A stretch of DNA of 14,543 bases from Planctomycetota bacterium (lineage in GTDB: Bacteria; Planctomycetota; PUPC01; JACPCR01). Below are positions 1 through 6,389 of the stretch, piece by piece (positions within the stretch are counted from its first letter, which is position 1; each line of letters begins with the position of its first letter). Where the stretch lies: NCBI GenBank assembly GCA_030740295.1, contig JASLXP010000014.1, forward strand, positions 1-14,543, in the 5' to 3' direction. A model generated the notes under the pieces. The model was not told the origin of the DNA and ran no database searches. It saw nothing but the letters and a program-made list of their open reading frames with translations. The position numbers were made by a program, and so were the translations under genes.

Positions 1-216
1 CCCTGAATCCTCTGAATCCTCTGAATCCCTGAATCCCTGAATCCTCTGAATCCCTGAATCCCTGAATCCTCTGAATCCCTGAATCCCTGAATCCTCTGAA
101 TCCCTGAATCCTCTGAATCCCTGAATCCCTGAATCCCTGAATCCTCTGAATCCAGAATCCAGAATCCAGAATCCAGAATCCAGAATCCAGAATCCAGAAT
201 CCAGAATCCAGAATCC
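1..216. repeat. Short tandem repeat array, GAATCC core, 7/8/9-base units
   Basis: The whole stretch is a head-to-tail array with the core GAATCC. Positions 3-153 hold 18 units of two kinds, the 8-mer CTGAATCC (11 copies) and the 9-mer TCTGAATCC (7 copies). From 154 to 216 it changes abruptly to nine perfect 7-mers, AGAATCC. Within the first part a 25-base higher-order unit (8+8+9) occurs three times without change (29-53, 54-78, 79-103). There are no unique spacers, so this is not a CRISPR. The array begins at the window edge and probably continues to the left. It ends 9 bases past the arfB stop codon, so on the arfB sense strand it reads as repeated GGATTCT. Function unknown. Confidence 0.97.
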
Positions 217-225
217 TGCTCCAAT

Positions 226-660
226 TCAATCCGTCGGCTTCCCTCGCATAGCCTTGATTCGGCTGCGATTCTTCTTTTCTTTCAGTCGTCGTTCATTGCT
301 GCCCTTTGTCCTTTTTGTAGGCCTTCGCTTCTTAGGTCGTTTCAGTGCCCCCTGAATGAGCGACTCCATTCTCTCCAGCGCGGCATCCAGGTTCCTCGAT
401 TGATCACGAAACTCATCGCTCAGGATTTGCAGGTTGCCGTCGGCATCGAGCCGGTTAGCCAGCTTTTCCCGAAGCCGTCTGGTATCGCTCTCGCCGAGGA
501 ATCCATCCGCCTCATCGAGTGCCAGGCGCAGATCCACTTTACTCTCGACTTTGTTCACATTCTGTCCGCCCGGACCTCCGGAGCGCGCAAACCGTACGGA
601 CAACAGCCGTGCAGGCAGATACCTTCTGCTCGAAATCTTGATGTCACGTAAACCAGCCAT
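226..660 (-). CDS. arfB: Peptidyl-tRNA hydrolase ArfB (ribosome rescue factor)
   Basis: The 144-residue product matches the YaeJ/ArfB family, which rescues ribosomes stalled at mRNA ends by hydrolysing peptidyl-tRNA in the ribosomal P site. The catalytic loop is clear: SGGPGGQNVNKVESKVDLR at about residues 27-45, including the invariant GGQ. The C-terminal third (about 105-144) is a lysine/arginine-rich tail, rich in KKRR and ERRLKEKKNRS-type motifs. In this family that tail enters the empty mRNA channel. Length is typical (about 140 residues), and the GGQ domain without codon-recognition domains separates it from RF1/RF2. The bases GGAG lie directly against the start codon, too close for a normal Shine-Dalgarno, but the MAGLRDI start fits the family. 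The gene is divergent from the GH127 gene with 59 bases between, and the repeat array follows its stop. Cytoplasmic housekeeping gene. Confidence 0.95.
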   Translation of the reverse strand: MAGLRDIKISSRRYLPARLLSVRFARSGGPGGQNVNKVESKVDLRLALDEADGFLGESDTRRLREKLANRLDADGNLQILSDEFRDQSRNLDAALERMESLIQGALKRPKKRRPTKRTKGSNERRLKEKKNRSRIKAMRGKPTD

Positions 661-719
661 CTCCGAATCGTGACATCGCTTTGGTCATGCGCAACCATTA
701 ACCATCAGCCATTCTTCAA
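661..719. promoter_or_regulatory. Divergent intergenic spacer with three imperfect 7-base repeats
   Basis: These 59 bases separate the start codons of arfB (minus) and the GH127 gene (plus), so they or the adjacent coding ends should hold both promoters. No convincing -35/-10 pair is visible. Directly upstream of the GH127 start there are three head-to-tail imperfect heptamers, ACCATTA, ACCATCA and GCCATTC (694-714), with CCAT every 7 bases. They could be an operator or chance. No Shine-Dalgarno sequence precedes the ATG at 720. Confidence 0.3.
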
Positions 720-2612
720 ATGCTGCCAGTCCCATTCACTAACGTAAAGATCACCGATGAATTCTGGGCCCCCCGTCTCAAAACGAATCGTGAGGTGACC
801 CTTCCCATTGAATACAAACACTGCAAGAAGTCCGGACGCTACGACGCGTGGAAGTGGAAACCCGGCAAGCCGAAAGAGCCGCACATCTTTTGGGATTCCG
901 ATGTTGCCAAATGGCTCGAAGCCGCGGCATACAGCCTGGCGACCCACCCCGATCCCAAGCTTGAAAGGCAGGTCGATGCCTACGTGGAAATGCTCGAGGC
1001 CGGTCAGGGGAAGGACGGCTATCTCAACTCGCATTACTCGCTGGTTGAGCCGGACAAACGCTGGTCGAACCTGCGTGACTGCTGCGAGCTATATTGCGCG
1101 GGCCATCTCATCGAGGCTGCCGTCGCTTATGCGCAGGCCACCGGAAAGGAAAAATTCCTCGACGTCATGTGCCGCTATGCCGATCTCATCGATAAGAAGT
1201 TCGGCACGAAGAGAGGCCAGATGCGCGGATACCCCGGCCACCAGGAACTCGAGCTCGCACTCGTCAAGCTCTGTCGCATCACCGGCGAGAAGCGATATCT
1301 CGATCTCTCGAAGTTCTTTATCGACGAGCGCGGCCGCCAGCCACACTACTACGACAGAGAGGCGCACAAGCGAGGGGATGAGCCGAGGCATTTTCATTTC
1401 CGTTCTTACGCGTACAACCAATCTCATCTGCCCGTACGCGAGCAGAAGGAAGTTGTCGGACATTCCGTGCGCGCCTTCTACATGTACACAGGCATGGCCG
1501 ATGTCGCCGCGGAAACGGGAGACCGCTCACTTATTGCCGCGTGCAAACGTCTATGGGTGAACGCGACGCAAAAACGGATGTTTGTTACCGGTGGCATCGG
1601 GCCCACCTCGGCCAATGAAGGCTTCACCATTGATTACGACCTGCCAACCGAAAAAGCGTACGCTGAGACTTGTGCGGCCATCGCGCTCGTCTTCTTTGCC
1701 CAGCGCATGCTCCATATGGATGCCGATTCTCAATACGCAGACGTCATGGAGCGCGCCCTCTACAACGGCGTCTTGAGTGGCGTCTCGCTCAGCGGGGACC
1801 GTTTTTTTTATCAGAATCCGCTCGCGGTCTTCCCCGCGCTGAATGAGTTTCGGCCCCACCACGAATCCTCACGCCGGCAGGAATGGTTCGGCTGCGCGTG
1901 CTGCCCGACCAACATCGTGCGAATGCTCGCATCGCTTGGCGGATACATCTATTCCCAAGGCAAAAGCGAGGCGCGCATCAACCTGTTCGTCGACAGCTCC
2001 GCGGAGATGAAGGTCGGTAAACAGAACGTACAGATTCAACAGGCCACAAAGTACCCGTGGAATGGAAAAGTAAAGGTGACCGTAAGACCTGAAAGGCCGG
2101 CAGAATTCACACTCTCCATCCGAATCCCCGCGTGGTGCAGATCGGCCTCCCTTTCCGTGAACGGGAAGAGCATCAGTGCCAGCAGAAACAAGAAGAAGGG
2201 CTTCGCTCGCATCAAGCGTGAATGGCGGCCAGGAGACAGAGTCGATATCGACCTCCCGATGCCAGTCGAACGCATTGAGGCGAGTCCGAAGGTCCGTCAG
2301 ACCTGCGGCCGCGTGGCGCTGCAACGGGGCCCGATCGTCTATTGCCTCGAGGAGGCCGACAACGGAAACAATCTCAACGATCTGTCTTTGCCGAAGGACG
2401 CGAAATTGAGCTCGACAAGGAAGAAGGATTTTCTTGGCGGCGTAAACGTCATTACTGGCAAGGCAGTCAGACGGCGAACATCAGACTGGAACCGAGAACT
2501 GTATCGACCCAGTCAGAGCCGGACGGAGACGGTGAAGTTTACCGCTGTTCCCTATTACGCGTGGGCGAATCGTGCGGAAGGCGAAATGCTTGTCTGGATG
2601 CACGAGGGGTGA
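720..2612 (+). CDS. GH127 family beta-L-arabinofuranosidase (DUF1680-like)
   Basis: The 630-residue product has the layout of glycoside hydrolase family 127, which releases beta-L-arabinofuranose from plant arabino-oligosaccharides using a cysteine nucleophile held by zinc. The start PVPFTNVKITDEFWAPRL (about 4-20) is the usual opening of the family. The (alpha/alpha)6 barrel follows to about 410, including the conserved DGYLNSHY (99-106). The zinc/catalytic residues are visible: E316 and C318 in YAETCAAI, and C394-C395 in WFGCACCPTN. These match E338, C340, C417 and C418 of Bifidobacterium HypBA1, with C394 the likely nucleophile. Beta-sandwich domains follow. No signal peptide, so probably cytoplasmic. 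It begins the run that continues with a reductase, an esterase and a pectate lyase, suggesting removal of arabinose side chains from imported pectin fragments. Exact substrate is uncertain, because related families (e.g. GH146) share the fold. Confidence 0.92.
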   Translation: MLPVPFTNVKITDEFWAPRLKTNREVTLPIEYKHCKKSGRYDAWKWKPGKPKEPHIFWDSDVAKWLEAAAYSLATHPDPKLERQVDAYVEMLEAGQGKDGYLNSHYSLVEPDKRWSNLRDCCELYCAGHLIEAAVAYAQATGKEKFLDVMCRYADLIDKKFGTKRGQMRGYPGHQELELALVKLCRITGEKRYLDLSKFFIDERGRQPHYYDREAHKRGDEPRHFHFRSYAYNQSHLPVREQKEVVGHSVRAFYMYTGMADVAAETGDRSLIAACKRLWVNATQKRMFVTGGIGPTSANEGFTIDYDLPTEKAYAETCAAIALVFFAQRMLHMDADSQYADVMERALYNGVLSGVSLSGDRFFYQNPLAVFPALNEFRPHHESSRRQEWFGCACCPTNIVRMLASLGGYIYSQGKSEARINLFVDSSAEMKVGKQNVQIQQATKYPWNGKVKVTVRPERPAEFTLSIRIPAWCRSASLSVNGKSISASRNKKKGFARIKREWRPGDRVDIDLPMPVERIEASPKVRQTCGRVALQRGPIVYCLEEADNGNNLNDLSLPKDAKLSSTRKKDFLGGVNVITGKAVRRRTSDWNRELYRPSQSRTETVKFTAVPYYAWANRAEGEMLVWMHEG

Positions 2613-2626
2613 GACGAAGCTCACTT
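2607..2626 (+). terminator. Weak hairpin over the GH127 stop codon
   Basis: GTGAG and CTCAC flank a 6-base loop (ACGAAG). Two G.U pairs could lengthen the stem. The TGA stop (2610-2612) lies inside the 5' arm. The following sequence TTTCTCAG is only a poor T-tract, so termination is doubtful. It could instead be an attenuating or mRNA-end-protecting hairpin before the 114-base gap to the reductase. That gap (2613-2726) has no recognised promoter. Confidence 0.25.
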
Positions 2627-2726
2627 TCTCAGTTTCACGACTAACAGTGGATGGACTCCTTCGCTCACGCGAATATCGTTTCATCTTTCTGCGATAGTAA
2701 ACAAGGCCCATGCGTTTCCTGGAGTC

Positions 2727-3626
2727 ATGACCGCAACACTCTCACCGCAGACTGACACGCTGCCGACCCGCGTCCTCGGGAAGACGGGCGAGCGCGTTCC
2801 GATCCTCGGCCTCGGCACGGGACCCGGCGGCATGGGCATGCCGAATAATGAGGCCATCGAGCTCTATCATCAGGCTATTGATCTGGGGGTCACGTACATC
2901 GACACCGCGCCCGGCTACGATCGTGCGCAGGAGCAACTCGGCGAAGTGCTCTGCGAGCGTCGTGACGAGGTCTTCATCGTTACCAAAAGCCTGGTCGCAG
3001 AAGGGGACAAGGCCCTCGATATTTTCGAGCAGAATCTCAAAACGCTGAGAGTAGAACACGTGGACTTGGCCTTCGTCCACCACCTTGGCGGTCTGGATGT
3101 CGATACCGTCCTGAGTAAAGACGGCTCGCTCGCCGCGCTTCGTGAAGCGCAACGGCGCGGCTGGACTCGCTACGTTGGTTTCAGCTCACACAACCAGCCG
3201 TGGAAATCGCAGCGAGTGCTCAAAGAAGCAGAAGTCGATGCCATCATGCTGGCGATGAATTTCGTGGATCGACACACCTACAATTTTGAAGAAGAGACGC
3301 TTCCCCTGGCGAAGGAACGCGATGTCGGCGTGGCAGCCATGAAAGTCTTCGGTGGCGCGAAGGGCATGGATTACAAACCACAGAATCAACCTTCTCAGTT
3401 GGCCTCTTCCGGCCATCACGATCACAGCCTGGCATTGCGATATGTCCTCGGATTGCCGGGCGTTGCCGTTGCGGTGGTTGGCATGTACTCCGAAAAAGAG
3501 CTTAGACAGAACATCGAGTGGGCGCGACAGTTCGAGCCTCTGTCACCTGAAGAGGAGGCCCAGCTCTTAAAACAGGGACGGGGAATAGCGAAGGAATGGG
3601 GCCCGCATTACGGGCCCGTCAAATAG
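2727..3626 (+). CDS. Aldo/keto reductase
   Basis: The 299-residue product is an aldo/keto reductase, a single-domain (beta/alpha)8 NAD(P)H-dependent enzyme that reduces aldehydes or ketones, often sugars. The strand-one motif VLGKTGERVPILGLGTG is at about 16-32. The catalytic tetrad is visible: D59 and Y64 in YIDTAPGY, K87 in VTKS, and H118 in VDLAFVHH. The cofactor region near the C-terminus contains GMYSEKELRQNIEWA (about 252-266). Length fits the family. No signal peptide. GGAG lies only 2 bases before the ATG. A six-codon reading frame starting at 2710 ends in an ATGA overlap with this start, so translation may be coupled. The esterase follows after 10 bases. The placement between an arabinofuranosidase and pectin enzymes suggests a sugar-derived carbonyl substrate, but the sequence does not define it. 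Confidence 0.92.
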   Translation: MTATLSPQTDTLPTRVLGKTGERVPILGLGTGPGGMGMPNNEAIELYHQAIDLGVTYIDTAPGYDRAQEQLGEVLCERRDEVFIVTKSLVAEGDKALDIFEQNLKTLRVEHVDLAFVHHLGGLDVDTVLSKDGSLAALREAQRRGWTRYVGFSSHNQPWKSQRVLKEAEVDAIMLAMNFVDRHTYNFEEETLPLAKERDVGVAAMKVFGGAKGMDYKPQNQPSQLASSGHHDHSLALRYVLGLPGVAVAVVGMYSEKELRQNIEWARQFEPLSPEEEAQLLKQGRGIAKEWGPHYGPVK

Positions 3627-3629
3627 AGG
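3625..3629 (+). promoter_or_regulatory. Ribosome binding site AGAGG for the esterase
   Basis: AGAGG overlaps the stop codon of the reductase (3624-3626) and lies 7 bases before the ATG at 3637. This is the best-spaced Shine-Dalgarno in the run. It supports the chosen start and co-translation of the two genes from one mRNA. Confidence 0.6.
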
Positions 3630-3636
3630 CACATCC

Positions 3637-5310
3637 ATGGATGAAACTCAATGGTCGCCAACAGAACTCTGGAAGGAGTTTGATCCGGCGCACGATGATC
3701 TCGACTGCCAGATCCTCGAGCGCAGAGAAGATGAGGATTGCGTTGTCACCGAGCTCACTTACTTCAGCCACGAGTGCGAAGGCGAACCCATTTGGGTTTA
3801 CGGCATCCTGGGCATCCCAAAATCTGACGAAACCGTCCCCGGCGTGCTGCACATCCACGGTGGCGGCCAGACAGCGAACGAAGCGCACGTGCGGCGAATG
3901 ATTGAGGAGGGCTACGCTGCCCTTACTTTTGACTGGACCGGTCCGACAGATGATCGGGAGAAGGTCACTGATTTCGGAATGGCATCTACGGACAAGTATC
4001 GCATCGAGCCCGGCCCTGAATACAGCCATCTCTATCACGCCACGGCCATCGCCCGGCGTGGACTGACTCTTCTCGCAGGCCAGCCGGAAGTCGACGAAAG
4101 CCGGCTCGGCATCTACGGCATTTCCTGGGGCGGCTTTCTTTCGTGGTTGGTCAACGGCACCGATGAAAGGGTGAAGGCCGCCACTGCCATCTATGGATGC
4201 GGGGGCACTCTCAAATGGGGGAACGCCGGTGGCACTGATTTCGATCCGGAAAACGAGGAGCAGCGCCTCTGGAGTTTCTGCTTCAGTCCATACCAGTACG
4301 CCGGCACGCAGAGCGGCCCAATGCTGTTCCTCAACTGCACCAATGATTTCTTCGGCTGGATGGACACAGCGGAAGACCTGTTCGATGCGCTGGACGATCG
4401 GCACGCCCTCGCCTTCTGCCCGCACTTCAATCATCACATCGATGAAGATGTTTCTACTAATCTCTACGAGTGGCTCGCCACGCATCTGAACGGGGACGGC
4501 TCATGGCTGCCGCGTCCGGAAGTAGAAATTCGCAGGGAATCAGGCCAACTGATCGCCGAAATAGATGTGGAATCGGAAGAGATTGAGGACGTGGAAATCT
4601 TCGTCGCCAGCAACCACGTACCTTCCCCCTGCCGATACTGGCATCTGTGCCCGGAGGACGGCGAAACGACTGGCCACTTTCCCATCCCCATCGTCAACCA
4701 AAGCTTGAAACACGCTGTCTTCGCGAATGTCTACTACGAGGACGGTACATGCATCAGTTCCGTGCCACAGACGATTACACCGTCCGACCATGGAAAGCTG
4801 GAGGACCTCGCGCTGCCGTCCCTCATCATCGACGATTTCTCTGAAGGCATCGGCGGATGGTATCTGAACGGCCTCGGCACCGAGCCGTTTCCCGAGCCAC
4901 TCCAACTGAATGAAACCGACGGCCCCGGGGAGACCCCTTCACTGACGATTGAGCCTGTTCTCATCGAAGGCGAATCCTTCAGTTGGATTCTCGCCACCCG
5001 CCGCATCGCAGATCTCCGCTGGATGCCCAACGAATACGAAGGCCTGCTTATCGTCATTCGTGCGAAATGCATCGGCCCACTCAAAGTGCGACTGACTCAC
5101 AGACCGGGCATGAGCGATGCTGAGACATTCACCGCGGCACTCGATGAAATCGATGAACGATGGTCCAGCCTCGAACTCACCCCTTCTCAGTTCAAAGGGA
5201 TTGAAGAAGATTCAGAACTGGAAACCTTCGATCAAATGCACCTGCTGGAAATAATTGGCACATCTCCCAGAGCGCATCCCCCGATTATTGATCGCGTGGA
5301 ATGGATGTAG
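3637..5310 (+). CDS. Alpha/beta-hydrolase (acetyl-esterase-like) with C-terminal beta-rich domain
   Basis: The 557-residue product has an N-terminal alpha/beta-hydrolase domain (about 35-285) of the dienelactone hydrolase/acetyl xylan esterase type. The oxyanion-region motif VLHIHGGGQ is at 70-78. The nucleophile elbow GISWGG gives S163, and the likely remaining triad residues are D237 (LNCTNDFFG) and H266 or H267 (PHFNHHID). Such enzymes split ester bonds, including acetyl groups on plant polysaccharides. Residues about 295-385 look like a beta-strand linker domain. Residues about 392-557, beginning LIIDDFSEGIGGW, resemble a carbohydrate-binding-type beta-sandwich with tryptophans. No signal peptide is evident, so it is probably cytoplasmic, which is odd for a protein with a binding-module-like tail. 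It sits 10 bases after the reductase and 30 before the pectate lyase. Removal of acetyl or methyl esters from pectin or xylan fragments is inferred from the neighbours. Confidence 0.8.
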   Translation: MDETQWSPTELWKEFDPAHDDLDCQILERREDEDCVVTELTYFSHECEGEPIWVYGILGIPKSDETVPGVLHIHGGGQTANEAHVRRMIEEGYAALTFDWTGPTDDREKVTDFGMASTDKYRIEPGPEYSHLYHATAIARRGLTLLAGQPEVDESRLGIYGISWGGFLSWLVNGTDERVKAATAIYGCGGTLKWGNAGGTDFDPENEEQRLWSFCFSPYQYAGTQSGPMLFLNCTNDFFGWMDTAEDLFDALDDRHALAFCPHFNHHIDEDVSTNLYEWLATHLNGDGSWLPRPEVEIRRESGQLIAEIDVESEEIEDVEIFVASNHVPSPCRYWHLCPEDGETTGHFPIPIVNQSLKHAVFANVYYEDGTCISSVPQTITPSDHGKLEDLALPSLIIDDFSEGIGGWYLNGLGTEPFPEPLQLNETDGPGETPSLTIEPVLIEGESFSWILATRRIADLRWMPNEYEGLLIVIRAKCIGPLKVRLTHRPGMSDAETFTAALDEIDERWSSLELTPSQFKGIEEDSELETFDQMHLLEIIGTSPRAHPPIIDRVEWM

Positions 5311-5340
5311 TTGATGCCCTTGTTGAAATGTTTCTGAGAA

Positions 5341-6315
5341 ATGAGACTGCCTATGTTTCGCATGCTCATCCTTCTTTTCAGCCACTCCCTGTTCGCCGAG
5401 GCCAACTCCTGCCAGGGCTACGGAGCGGACACGCGAGGGGGCGATGACTCGCCCATCGTTGAGGTTACTTCGCTGGCAGATTCCGGCCCGGGCACGCTCC
5501 GGACTGCTCTCTCTGACGGGAACAGGCGTGTCATTTTCAAGGTCGGCGGAACTATCGAGCTCAAAAGCCGCATTGAGGTGAAGCACTCGAGGATCACCCT
5601 CGACGGATTTACCGCGCCCGCGCAGGGGATCACCATCACGAAAATGCCGCTTGCCATCAGGGGAGCCAGCAACGTCATCGTGCGTAACCTTCGCTTCAGG
5701 GATTCGGTGGACGACAACATTCGAATTCATGAGAAGAGCAGAAACATCGTTATCGATCATTGCTCCTGTTCCAGGGCGGGGGATGGGGCCATCGATATCA
5801 CTCAAGGGGCGAGGGATGTCACCGTGTCATGGTGCCTGCTGGCAGAAACGGACAAGGTGATGCTCGTGGATTCTGTCACCAATTTGTCCATCCATCACAA
5901 TCTGTTTTTCAAAGACGGACAACGCCATCCCCAGCTTCACAACGTCCGAGGATTTGACGTGCGGAATAACGTGATCCGCCAGTGGCGCGTTTATGGCATC
6001 CGTGCACGAGCCGGCTCGAAGGGCAATATCATCAACAACTTCTTCGGCCTCAGCAGCAACCCGGATAAACCGCTCAATCGTGCAGTGATCATTGTGAAGG
6101 GCGCAGAGAAACCTGAGGCGAACGCCGGAGCGATCTTCATTCATGGGAATGTGGGCCCAGGGAAACTCAATATGAACGTCTTGAGTACAGCCTCTAAACC
6201 ATATGCGTGTCCCAAAGTGGATACGCTGCCTGCTTCCGAGGTTGAAGCGAAGCTGAGAAAATCAGTGGGTGCACGCCCGCTGGATACGGCGGATCGCCAG
6301 TATCTGAGTCATTGA
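5341..6315 (+). CDS. Exported pectate lyase-like protein (PL1-type beta-helix)
   Basis: The 324-residue product starts with a short signal peptide (MRLPMFRMLILLFSHSLFAEA, cleavage near 21). The mature part has the opening typical of PL1-like pectate lyases: GYGADTRGG (26-34), then VTSLADSGPGTLRTAL. A right-handed parallel beta-helix is indicated by repeated V/I-x-N/D-H turns such as RNIVIDH and TNLSIHHN. Calcium-site acidic residues are likely among D124, D125, D139, D148 and D152. The catalytic arginine is probably R195 in GQRHPQL, matching R218 of Erwinia PelC. Pectate lyases cut alpha-1,4-polygalacturonate by beta-elimination. It is the only protein of the run with an export signal and so would act first, outside the cytoplasm. 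The 30-base gap after the esterase suggests co-transcription. No strong Shine-Dalgarno. Substrate not proven. Confidence 0.85.
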   Translation: MRLPMFRMLILLFSHSLFAEANSCQGYGADTRGGDDSPIVEVTSLADSGPGTLRTALSDGNRRVIFKVGGTIELKSRIEVKHSRITLDGFTAPAQGITITKMPLAIRGASNVIVRNLRFRDSVDDNIRIHEKSRNIVIDHCSCSRAGDGAIDITQGARDVTVSWCLLAETDKVMLVDSVTNLSIHHNLFFKDGQRHPQLHNVRGFDVRNNVIRQWRVYGIRARAGSKGNIINNFFGLSSNPDKPLNRAVIIVKGAEKPEANAGAIFIHGNVGPGKLNMNVLSTASKPYACPKVDTLPASEVEAKLRKSVGARPLDTADRQYLSH

Positions 6316-6328
6316 TCTGTAAATGGAA

Positions 6329-6343
6329 GAATCCCAGGGATTC
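6329..6343 (+). other. Perfect palindrome made of the repeat core
   Basis: GAATCCC and GGGATTC form a perfect 7-base inverted repeat around a single A, 14 bases after the pectate lyase stop. The arms are the same word as the tandem arrays, in both orientations. No T-run follows, so it is not a typical intrinsic terminator. It lies in the short gap between convergent genes and might act as a two-way transcript end. Confidence 0.4.
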
Positions 6344-6368
6344 GGGCAGACGAGGAAAATGCAATTCC

Positions 6369-6389
6369 AGAATCCAGAATCCAGAATCC
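6369..6389. repeat. Three-unit AGAATCC array against a stop codon
   Basis: Three perfect AGAATCC heptamers, preceded by a partial unit (TTCC, 6365-6368), end exactly one base before the stop codon of the minus-strand lipoprotein gene (6390-6392). The unit is identical to the 7-mer part of the array at 154-216. On the sense strand of the upstream gene the order is stop codon, then GGATTCT repeats, the same orientation as at arfB. Confidence 0.95.

Noticed and set aside
1..216. CRISPR array
   Set aside because: Units are 7-9 bases, contiguous and without unique spacers, and no cas gene is present.
2710..2730. Six-codon leader peptide upstream of the aldo/keto reductase
   Set aside because: The ATGA overlap is suggestive, but a frame this short arises easily by chance and the coding content gives no support.
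3619..4485. Long minus-strand reading frame (288 codons) opposite the esterase
   Set aside because: It lies antisense to a well-supported hydrolase with catalytic motifs, shows no recognisable domain, and such shadows are common in GC-rich coding DNA.
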